NCBI RefSeq assembly: GCF_041260155.1 | Contig: NC_091931.1 | Location: 33,183,541 to 33,247,540, forward strand | Direction: 5' to 3' | Origin: Ptychodera flava | Taxonomy: Eukaryota > Hemichordata > Enteropneusta > Ptychoderidae | Length of the DNA: 64,000 nt | Part shown: positions 42,501 through 54,500 of the stretch, in pieces | Position numbering within the stretch: the first letter of the stretch is position 1 | Layout of the letters: each line of letters opens with the position of its first letter | Made by a program: the position numbers and the translations under genes | The notes under the pieces: model-generated | Database searches by the model: none | The model's input: the letters and a program-made list of their open reading frames with translations, nothing else | What the model was told of the DNA's origin: nothing

Positions 42501-45500
42501 CCTCATTCACACATGAGCAAGAGGGATGGTCATGCAGGTTAGAAAGGTGGATGTGATTGTCTTGAGTTGTTTAAAGTCAAAGCTGTTTGCAATCACCGTG
42601 AAAGTACATACTTTGTGGCATCACACTGCAATACCACCAGCACTGGAGACTAATCGCTAGCATATTTCAACAATGTTGTCCTTCACTGCCGGTTTTACAT
42701 TGTAATTATCCACGTAAACACTGGGTCCCTTGAAAAAACTGATGTATCTTAATTTTCAGAATCGATGGTTCAATTGATTGGAATTTAGAACACAAATCTG
42801 GTGTTCTAGTAAAAAAAACTGATATGTTATCAGACAGTTTGAAACCTGTCAGGGAAAAAAAAACTGGAATAATAATTCAGTGTGAAAGTGATGCAAACAG
42901 GATGTAAGGACTAGAGAATAAATTTACATGACATTAAACAAAACCCTTCAGATTTACTTAATAGAAAAACAACATCTGACAGATCTCTCTAGTAGAAGCA
43001 GAATAATGAATGAGATGACCTGCTAATGAAGGGACACTGACATGCAGGCTAGAAGAGTTTTGTGACAACAAACCTTCAGTAAAATGCTTTAGATTTCAAT
43101 GTAAAGTTACCCATCGTGGTGCGTCATAGAAGACAAGTAGTCCCTGTCATATTATACATGCCATGGAAAGGAACGCCGTGTTTTGCAAAATGTTCAATGA
43201 ACAAAACAGAACCTGATAGTCCTGCAGATGCAATTGCAGTACAGTAGTATGAATTTAATTGCGTCATATCACATGTTGTACAAGTTGCTTTCATTTGACG
43301 ACAAAAGCTCGGTTTACTTTTCTGAAAAGGACAATGCCCCCGTGGCACGCTGTGAATCATTGCACAGTGGTATCTAACACTTTCAGCCCATCGTTTGCTC
43401 CATATTCATCATAACTATTCATCTACTGTTACTGTTTAAGTCAATTTGCAGTAGATCACGCCAAAGCTGTTCGTATGTTTATACTCAAAGGTAGAAGTCC
43501 ACATAAAAATGATACCTATTAGATTTCATCATGCATTGCAGTGCATCAACTGTGAGATCATTAGATTCACATTCTTTCTCCGGATTTCAAACATTGTAGA
43601 GTGTGATCTTACAGTGATGTGCATCCTGGCTTATTCATGCATGTCATGTATTCTATCAATAACAGATCTTTTTCCATGATCTTATTCCAGGCAAAACAAT
43701 CTTATTTATGCAGGGTTATCCTAGATGTACACTGATGTAGTTTGATTTCCGTATAATCATGTGTTAAAATAATGCAGGCTAAGGTTGCAGAAAGTGCCTC
43801 AGAGACAACAATTTGGATTCTCAAACTTTGACGTCTAAGGTCCACCACTTGTTTGGGCTCATTTTGAAGCTCATGGAGGAACTAAACTTTTCATCAGCTC
43901 ATTTTTGTGAAAATCAAAAATTGAATTTTTTGTCCTAGAGTTAACACAGGGGTGGCAGTCAAGTTTTGAATTTCAATAGTCAGTAAATATCACATAATTC
44001 ACTCATTAGTACAGAATTTTGCATAGTGGCCCCTCAGTGATTTTTTCTTGTTGATTTCAAAAGGGGGTAATTTAAAGTTTCCTTACGGAAAGTTTGAGCA
44101 AACTTTCATTCTTTCAATTTCAAGGTATGAACACTTTAAATGCTGTGAATCTATCAAATTTTAATCAAAAAGCAGTCAGACTGAAAGAATATTCATGAAG
44201 ATAATACAGGAAAAGGAAAATTCAGCAGAGAAAGTTTAACTGTAATGTCGCTAGTCAAAATGAAGATTTAGGCCTTCTGTTTGCTACTGTTTTGGTTAAG
44301 TGTCATAGGTTTGAATGATAACATCATGCTGTCTTTATGATCATAAATGTATATGTTATTGTGAAATCTTCATAACAATTACTTCATTTAATTTATCGTT
44401 TTCTTCTAATCCATAATAATATGCCAGTCCAGCAGACTGGGCTAGACTTGTTTCAAGTGATGTGGGTAATATTTGGAATGAGGAAGCCCTACAATTCCAT
44501 AATGACTGCAATGGACATCATTCTGACCATCCAGTGTCAAAGGTCATAAATTGTACATCTGTAGCTCACAGTTACTACCATTCTTAAAGGAGATGTATCA
44601 CTGAATACAACAGTGTATGAAATGTTAATACCGTACGGTAGTCATACACAATTCCCATATCCCCAATAGCATTTTGAATGAACTATGCATAATGTCAACC
44701 TTGGAGATTTTTCCCTCCAAAGTGCTAACACTGAGACTGGTCCCGTTATCAGGCATCTACACAAAGGAATTCAGCTTCCCTCCCAAATGATTAGTCCCAT
44801 AAATCAAGTTTATCAAATTTCAAATTTGGTAACTACTTTGCTATTCGTCTCGTCACTGTCTTGGAATTTGAGAACTTCCTACCGGAAATGCAAAAGATGG
44901 TTCTTATTTCTACACGAACTCTGAGTGAGAATGAACATCTGTGTTAAAACGTACATGTTTCACAATGTTCAAATCAGCGGATTGTAAATTTTCATTCCTT
45001 CATGTGAAGTACCAGCAAATTTAAAACACTGTGTGACATGTACTTCAAGGCTCTACAGAATATATAGTTCATTGAGTTTGACATTACATAGCCTTGCACC
45101 TAGCCACAATTTCAGTCTCCAAAAACATGTACGTTTACGGAGTCTTAAACAGCAGCTAGGTACTAGGCTAGACAGGTCTAGTACACCATCCAGTGCATGC
45201 AAAGATGGTTTGCTGAATTCAGTCATAAATTATCCCCTTGGGTCATGCTGAAGATGTGACATAGGCATACCTGATTTTCAGATGTAAATCTCCTAAAGAT
45301 GTACCAGGATCAAGTGTATTATTTGTATCATGGTTGGCAATATAAACACTGGAGATTTTTGTGTGCTGTGAAGTCAAACATTGATGATATTAAGATATTT
45401 TTAGTCCACACATTCAGTCACACTTTGCTGTACTGCTTAAAATTAATATGTGAAACATACACGTACAAATAAACTTATAAAAAATTCCATTCAAAGCAAG

Positions 45501-48500
45501 TAATGTCCTGTATATTTAAAAAGTGTATCAATGGAACAGTATGATTTATATCTTGGACATAATTATCTTTCTGTTTGTTTTTTGCCAAGAAAGTAACATC
45601 GTGTAAATTTTAGCCAAACTTTAGGAAAAAGGTTTCAATGAAACACAAATTATGACAGAAATGTGCCTGGGTCAACAGATTTTGACTTCCAGTCAACCTT
45701 TGACAAAAACCAGTAGTGTAGCTGAGATACAGATGTCTATAAGGTTGTGTTTAGCCCACTAATACTTAGTTACTGGTATTGTAGTTTTGTGTTTCCTGGG
45801 AGGTTCCATAATTTAGCATTAGTGACAGCAACAAGAAATGAGTTTGACTTTCACATCAACAGCAAAGCAAATTGACATAACAGAGGATGAGGAAATAAAA
45901 TATATTTTACATCCAAATATGATAATGAAACTTTTGCCATAAAAAAACATGGGTACTGAAAACCACCACTCAACATGTTTGCTCAATGCTATATTCGTTT
46001 GATGTTCTTGATCAGACAGGAAATAAATGTAGCCTAAAATGTTAAATTTGACATGTGCATTGAACGGAAACTAAAATTCTAGAATTGAGTGACTCTTATT
46101 GTAGTAGATAATATGGATTTCTCAACCAGCCATAGAAAGAAGTTTCTGGTAAACACTGATAACAAAAAAGAAAAAGGAAAAAGGAATGATGAATTTTAAA
46201 AACATTCTATAAATGTTACAGCTAAAAATAATTTTTGTCAAATTAATTGGATGCTGTATTGAAGAACTGATGTTAAACTGTTGACAGCATTGTAAATTAG
46301 TGCATGTGCATGTGACTTCAGTCGTGACCTTAGTATTTACATTCAAATGATGTTTTTGCTGCCAGCTCTACATTATATAAGACCAATTCAGGGATCACAC
46401 AGTCTATTATTACAGTGCAAGTACAGGCTCCTTATAACCATAAATGCAAACTAGCTTTTGCATGCACAGTTGGTCAATTCTGCATGAACAGATGGTGTCC
46501 CGATAGATCAGAGGTGTGGTGGATGATACATTGCACTTTCCAATCTATTAATTTGCCTTGTTTGACATCAAGGCAGGGTTTTTTAGCGTTGCTGTTCCGG
46601 AAACATCAAACATGTTGAACAAACTCAAAGGCATCTGTAAGTCTGTAAACTATTCATTCTCTGTGATGTGTTTGTTTTGCTTACCTGTTTTCAGGTGCTT
46701 TTGTTCATAACATAATGCAAAACTTGTCACTGTTCCAAATGCAATATGGAACAAAGGGCGAAACATATTTTACAATGACATATAAAAGAATTGTCTCCCC
46801 GGAAAGAATTTCATTTTCATCCTGGGCAAGTATGGGCAACATAGCAGGTGTCATCTCTGAATCTAAAAGGCATGGTGTAAGGCAAAGACGAAAGATACCT
46901 AAACAGTCAAGGAAAGGTATTCTGTGTCCTGTATTTTTCACATCATAGTCTTGTAAGAAAGTCTTTTGGAGAGGAAACACTCAACAGACTTAGAGTAATG
47001 GAAGTCAACTTTTACACCTTTGAATGATGAAAACATTTACCCTTGTCGATTGTTCGTGTATGTCCATGTGTCGTTCACAGAAAGTTTTCTTTTTAGCTTT
47101 TTTCTCAGTTTGAGATCATGTGATTCAAAGATGTAAAAGGTTAATTCATAGGAAGTTGCTCAGTAATGAAAAAACCCTAAAATTTGATGAACTGTTTGTA
47201 GAGTCATCACCGCAGCATTGGAATATAATTCTCTCAGTCTCTGCATGCAGGACAATCTTAGATTGGAATTTATTCACATTCAAGGTTTCAGTTGAAAAGA
47301 TATTGGTTTCCATTTGACCACGATAGCAAAAAAAAATTGAAGTTGGACCATGATAGCAAAAGAGTTGAGGCTGAGATTAGCTTTCCGGCTGAAAATATCA
47401 CAGGTCAAAAGAAGAAAGTAGGAGAATGATATATAATTCCAGAAGACATTTGAATTGGTAATGTGGATGGAACACACTCTTGTTCTCAAGGATTTTGTTT
47501 AGATTTTCTGTGATCGATATGGTAACAACTTGAGTTAAGTAGGCAAGATTGTGTAACCATGGACAGTGTGTATGGACTGTGTTCATCTAATGTGTGCTTT
47601 CCTGGTGTGCAACATGCTGTACAGGTCATGTAGATATTTTTAGACTCCATGAAATATAGGTATGCTGACAGACATCTGTGCTGATGTCAGAATCTGACAG
47701 ATCTAAGTGCATTCATTATCGCTGTTTGTTTCGTTGCAGTCTGAGACAAACCTAGAATCCAACAGCATGTTTTCAGATTCTGAGAATGGTAAACAAATCT
47801 AAAAATAGGCAGCTAGACTAAATGAACCTATAGTACAGAAGAGAAAAAATCCAATCATGTTATTTTTGGTTAGGCATTAGATATACAAAAAATGATATCG
47901 CATTTTTGTGCCAGATTTGTAAAAATCAATCATGATAAATGCAAACATACAATCTTCTAAAATATTCATATTTCAATTATTTTGATTGCTGTTCAGATCA
48001 AAACAGAGAGAGAAGAGGGTCAGCACGAAGCAAGGTGACGCCATCCAGTACCAGTCAACCTGATCTGGTGTCGACTTCCATTGCCAGTGAGAATGTATCC
48101 AAGGAAATCAAGAGATTAGAGGCATTATGTGAGGCAAGAACCAAAGAACTAACACTGATGAAGATACAATTCAAACAAGGCTTGACGGGCTTTGATGCCA
48201 TGGCAACATTGGTTCGCTATATGACTGAAGAGGTGAGTTTGCAGGATTTGCCTTGAATCTGCCCTTACTAACTGTAGCTTACCATATTACATTGTAGTAG
48301 ATTAGTGAGCAAGACTTCTTCAATCGTTGAAATATCCAATTTGCAGAAAGCCTTGGTGTCATATTGCTTAAGCTTTCTTGTTTACTCAGAAATTTACTAA
48401 TTTATCATACAATAGTCAGTATCATAACGTACACACGTATACAGAATTCGTTGAACCACTTACATGTGTTTATCCATTATTTTCTCCTCATTTTTGTCCA

Positions 48501-51500
48501 GCTGGATGCATTTTCTGGGCCAGTGTTGTCACAAAAACTTCAGGTGCTGCAGAAAGAGATAGAGAATGCACGACAGTTGATAGGTAAGCTAACTCATTGA
48601 CGTTACAGGTAACCATAGCGTGGATCAGGTATTTGTATTTACATTCTGCCTTGTGTGGCATAAAGCAATGCCAGAATGAAATAGAGGTTTCATACAAAAT
48701 GCATGTGTTTCCTTCAGTTTTGTTTTACTAATAATGCTTTCAAGTGTTGACATAATTTGATAACATGGTGAGACTAGACTTTGTCAAACTTCAATAAGCC
48801 AATTTACATTTTGAGCAGTTCATATAATTGACAGAGAAATCACATTCCAATACAAAAAAGTCAATGCTATCAAACTTAATATGACCAGACTGCTTTGCAA
48901 CCCACATAGTCCTAAGGTAACATATATGTAATAGAGTGTACAGAAACATTGTCTGACACATCTGAGAAATAGGATAATGTGATTGACATCTTAGCCACTT
49001 TGTATCTGTGAAAATACAGAACTGTGATGATCATAAGTTATGTAATATTCTGCATAAAATACTCAAGCTGTCAGTAAGTTTTCAAGGTGATTTAGTACCA
49101 GTACAACTTACAGGTAATAGTTTAAAAACCAAAGCATTTACATAGTGTAGCTAATTCACTTTGATAAACTAAACTAATCAAAGATACATTGTTTAATATT
49201 ATGAAAGTTTGAAATTTGGAAAAAATATTCAAAACTTGAAATTTGAAATAAATGACAATTTGAAAAACATTAAAAACTTACATACCTCCCGTTTGTATTT
49301 GCAGGCGTAGACAAGCATATTAAAGGTATACTGTCACCTGTTCCAATTTTGCCACAGTTACCATGGAAAGAGAAAATCTAACCAATCACAGATTTTAAGC
49401 GGGTGGCGGCTTTTTAAAAATAGCGCCCTCACGTGGGCAATTTGAATACCAAGGAACGCCCCTTTGACCATATATAGGCATATTTAGATTACAGGTGACT
49501 GTATACCTTTAATGTGCGTATTTGTTGGTTTACAGCAAAACAGGAAAAGGAATTGTCAGACCTGCACACAGAGAAGACAACACTTTCAGAGAAGTATGAA
49601 GATGAAGTGGACAAGTTGAAGACAGAGACAGATGAACTGAAGGAGCAACACAAGAAAGAGATAGAAGCTCTGACGACAAAGTTGAACGACGAACATATGA
49701 CAAACCTTGAAACTCTTGAAGATAACTTGAAGAAAAATCATGATGAAGAAAAAGAAAGCTTGTTAGAAAAGCATTCACAAGAATTAGTAAAAGGTACAAA
49801 TAAACTCATCAATCTACTCCTATTCTCTTTCCAGTTCCCATCCACCGTGCAGTTTCCAACGTGTCTCAGTGGCATTGTCATCAACCACAAAAGGTCACAA
49901 AGTCAGACAATGTACACAGTGGTTTGCATTGAGCTTATAAAGGTACCTGGGGATAGTTAGTTACAGCTTACTGTCTGAAAACAATGTGTCTTCATAATAA
50001 CATTAAGCAAGATTCATCAAAAGTGACCCTTGAGAAATCTTTAATCTCCTACCCCAGAGGGTTTATTTTTCCATAGCTCTCCAATTACTTTACCTTTTTT
50101 ACTTCAATCCATTAACATTATTGAATTTCAAAGGAAACTAATTTGATTGTTGTTATTTCTTTACAGCGAGGTCAGATTATGCATCCAACCTTCAAAGAAT
50201 CAAAGCGCAACACAGGGAAGAGGTAGGCAGCATGCCTTTTTTCAGCCTATGTCTGCCTTTCTCAGTCTTGAGACCTTTGATCTATCATCATTACCCACAC
50301 ATTATAATAATCAGAGGTCTGCCACCTTTAAAATGCTGTCAGAGATATCTTCAAATTGTTTCTGATGAATACACATTCTCTAAAGGTTGCAATATTCTAT
50401 ACTTTTATCGTTTAGTTGTGTGTGTGCATGTGTGTGTGCATGTGTGCACGGACCACCTGTTCACAACATCACCAATTTCTCTTTAAAATTCAAATTTTTG
50501 AATATCAACATTATCAATCTTAATGTATATAAGAAAAACAGCTTCATTTGTCTCATTGCTGCAGTATATAGTTGCTATTTATCTCATTAAAGATATTTTG
50601 AATATTTTCACTTTATGTAAATGACTGAATTGTTTGTATTAATGGACAGATAAAAGACAAGGATCAGGTTACTAAATAGTGTCAATCATTGAAAAATAAT
50701 ATTGAGAATCAAAGCAATTTTCCCCATGCCTCAACCCAGTGTACAAAGTGATGAGTGACATTGCAACAAAATGATAATTTTCTCATTTCAGTTATCTGAA
50801 CTGACAAGAATACAGAAGCTAACGCTTGAAGAAACCGTTGATGAATACAAAGAAAAGCTGTCCAAGCAGTCTTCAGAACACCAACAGCTTGTGGACGGCA
50901 TGACCCAAGAATACACCTCGAAAATGAAAAAACTTACAACTGACTTTGAGACCAAGAACCGTACGCTTCAGGTAAGCTGCCTTGAAGACATGCCAGGCAC
51001 CATGTAAACTGTGTTCTTGGGCAAATCATCTATAGAACACATTCTGTTTGATAATGAATCGTCAATCATTGGATTTGCTAACTTACTCATTTCAATACAC
51101 TTTTAGTATCATATGGAAGGTATTCTAAGAACTTGTACATTTAGTATATGTGGTATTCTAAGAACTTGTGCATTTAGCATGTGCTAAAAGAATGCTCAGT
51201 TCAGTAGGGTTTTTCCCTTATCTGTTATTATGAACAGATCTGACCAAGAGTCAGAAATATTATGTGTATGTGTACTTCTGACATTCATAGTTACATTTCC
51301 TCGTACATATGGCGTATTCCGGATGTTGCTAAGATGTATCAAGGTATTAGTGTTACCGCACTTGATAATTTTCAAATCATTTTTAATCATGAGAAATGTT
51401 GAGTCCGGTAATTTACGTCTAACCTTCTACCAGCTTGGATGTACAGCATTTCTTCTTTGTCTCTCAGTCACATCATTTGGTGTTACTCTGCTCACAAACA

Positions 51501-54500
51501 CTTATTGTTTCCTTCAGGATGAAGTAGAAACATTGACTTTCCAGTGTCAGAACTACAAAGACAGAGTGAAAACATTGGAAGAAAACTTGCACAGAGATGT
51601 TGATGTTAAGCTACAGGTAAGTTGCAATCTATAAAATCTGGAACAAATTCCTTTCTTCGGCACACTTCCATATCAGGGCAATCTACTCTCTTGCATTCAG
51701 CGGCAAATGTATTCCCAACCCATCTAGCAAATCTGGTCATGACATTAAAAATATGTTTTAGCTTTGCTCTTTCACTCCTGTGTTGCGTATACCCTATACA
51801 GTTTTGTATATGTCCAAGCAGAACAAAGGAAAATAAAAAGAGTCCCTATCAAAGTTTACTAGTTCTTACACAAGTTATAGGGACTTATTGATTGGGTCAT
51901 GTGGATGCGTGCATCCTTACGTCCACAGAGATATCTCAGACATGCCCAGGTCTATTCCTTAAAACTTGGCAAAAGGATAATACGCTATGGCGTACATATG
52001 CACGTTGACTGTTTTTTTGACACTATCCGATATGGCAACCGGGCAGCCATTTTGTTTCCATTTTTAGCTCACATTTGGTTTTACCAATGTGAGTTTATCG
52101 TATAGGCTGAAGTCGATGGCGTCTGTATGTATGTGTGTATGTATGTATGTATGTATGTATGTATGTATGTATGTACGTACAGTATGTCCGTCAACATCAA
52201 AAACACGCAAACCGCTGCACGTTTCAGCTTGGTATTTGGTGTGTGGATGCATCCTGGGCTATAGATGGGATTTTGTTCAAATGAAGTCTGCATTGCCAAA
52301 ATTATGCAAATGAGCTTACAAAATGTGAAAATGGTTAAGAATTAATAACTCAAGAACCGCTTTTTTGATTGCTTTGAAAATTTGTGTGCAAGTACCTTAG
52401 GTGAACTTATACAGTTTTATGAATATTGTGCAGATATCCTTAATTTTGTATTTTTGCTGAATTTTTTTGTGATTTTTCTCATTTTCAGTAAAAATTCTTC
52501 TTCTCTGAAACCGCCAGCCCAATCGCTCTCAAATTTGGGTTGTCTCTTTGCAAGGGTGTTACTCTTCTAATTTGTTGAAATTATGACAAAATTGGGAAGA
52601 TTACTATTTTGTGCAATTTTGTCATTTTTGGTCAAAAAATCTTAGACAGTGTTTCCTTTTTAAAACCACTGGACAGACAGCTTTCATATCTGGTACACAG
52701 ACATACAGAGATGAGAATAGTTAGATATGTGGAAATTGTCCTGAAATATAAAAAATTGTATTTTTAAGACAATATTGTCATTTTTTGGTCAAGAAAACTT
52801 TATCTCAAAATTACTTGTTTGATAGCTTTGTAATTTGGTATAAAGTCCCTTGTTTGATAGCTTTGTAATTTGGTATAAAGTCCCGAAAGATGTTATTAGA
52901 TAAATTTTCTGCTCAAAGTGTTGGGAAACCCCAAAATTTGTATATTTTAGGTACTTTTCTCAGTTTGTGACCTTAAATGACCTACACCAACCCAGGATAT
53001 GTTGTGAGACAATTTTGAAGGCTGTGAACATAATTTTGTCATATTTGGTACCAATTTGTAGGAAAATTTGATCCAGAAAACAAAGCTGAGGTGATTTTTT
53101 TCATTTTGGACCAATTTTTGCAACTTTTCTATGTAAGACATACAAGAACTGATGAGAAATTTGGATCCAGGATAATTCCAGATGTTGTAATCACCGCCCA
53201 CAGTGAAGTGAAAGGCATTTCACTATCTGTAACTAACTTAAGTGCTGTTTACATTAGAATGATAACACTCATGGCATTAATTAAAAATCTCCAAGGTTGT
53301 AAATGTACTTCCTGTCATTTGGTCTTATGTAATACCAAGGGGTTGAACATTTGATATTCAGGAGGGGGTAGGGTCTAGAAGATCGATGATGCAGCATTAC
53401 TGTTTTACCAGATCCCTTGTGCATTTTTGCCCACTCCCACCTTTTCTTTTTTTATCAAGCCTTCTCTGTTTTTTGTTGTTATTTAGGATCTGCTTCTCCC
53501 ATTGCTATAGAAGTTGATATGCATGTTCCTAAAGATGACCTCCAGTACCTAAGTTGGAGACCTTATTGCTTTTGTCATTCTTGTTTTCTGGTTTAAATAT
53601 TTCTTGAATGGACCAATTCAAACCGAATGTGAGCACATAGTGTCCTTGACGGTATTTTTTCATGATTAGGATAACCCCATCCCCTTCCATATGTAGAGAT
53701 CCAACTTTGCCTTAAAAAGCAACACAGTTTTACCATCTTTATAGGAAGAAGTTTTGGCATGACAATTAAACTTGTGATCAAAATGCTTCAGTAGAGCTGT
53801 ATCCATGTCACCAACTTACTTCGTGATATGGTACTTGCCGAATGGCAATTTCACAATTGACTCTCCAAAAGATTTCAGTACTCAGTCAACCATATGTTAG
53901 TGATATTGCATTTTTTACTCCACAGTTGGCCCTAGCACCTTACAAAGATTTACAAGCGGAAGTTGAAAGTCTGAAATGTGTGTTGGAACTCAAACGAGTA
54001 GAAATGCAAGAACTCCGCTCCCAAAAGAATGAACTGTCAAAACAGGTAGGTACTTTCAGTTCATGTCTGGCAACAGTTTGCAAAGTTATTTTTAGTATCC
54101 TTCTTGTCATTACTGATGCTGAATCAATCAATCAATCAATAAATCTTTATTAACCATGACTGAGCAATTGACATTGCAGCAGTGACAAACACAGTACATC
54201 AATCAAAAAACATGACAAACTAAAAAGGTTAAAATACCAAACAGCACATCCAATAAGTAAAAATCACAGAGAGATAAAAGAAGTATATTTAAAAACTAGT
54301 TCAATCTATTCAGTTGACCAATAGCTCTGTTGATAAAAAGTGTTTGGTTCTATTGGTTTTAAAAGCCTGTACTCTGAAACGGCAGCCGGATGGTAGTAAG
54401 TCAAACTCGTTTTGTAGAGGGTGCTGAAACTTGGAATGTATGATGGAATTCCCCTTACGTAAAACATGTTTCTCGTACAAGTCAGTGGGGCCCACTTGTT

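Larger units (their letters stand above)
27769..46694 (+). other. Very long intron (about 19-20 kb) before the coiled-coil exons
   Basis: No secure exon found. Contents include an ATGAT/ATGGT satellite (28341-28545), a 541-bp foldback element (31684-32224), a GC-rich patch at 33235-33372 with 8-bp inverted ends, a 14-bp palindrome TGCGCAATTGCGCA at about 34643, a GC-rich 100-bp insert between 16-bp direct repeats (37630-37729), a GTTTT repeat and C-run (38400-38495), and a reverse copy of a dispersed repeat (about 43820-44000). By analogy with vertebrate MTUS1, which has internal promoters for short isoforms, an alternative first exon could lie here. Confidence 0.45.
51617..53925 (+). other. 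Intron filled with repeat sequence
   Basis: About 2.3 kb. From about 52025 it carries a dispersed element with an internal near-palindrome (CTCACATTTGG at 52068 against CCAATGTGAG at 52084), a (GTAT)n tract at 52124-52180 and, further on, a perfect 35-bp tandem duplication (52814-52848 and 52849-52883). I saw no exon. Short frames such as 52089-52313 and its reverse partners come from the (GTAT)n tract. Confidence 0.6.

Noticed and set aside
49794-49960. Read-through of the 49536 exon to a longer protein
   Set aside because: Coiled-coil character ends exactly at the donor AAAG|GTACAA, and the next exon continues it in phase.
52064-52313. Several overlapping frames on both strands
   Set aside because: All are translations of the (GTAT)n tract and the surrounding dispersed repeat.
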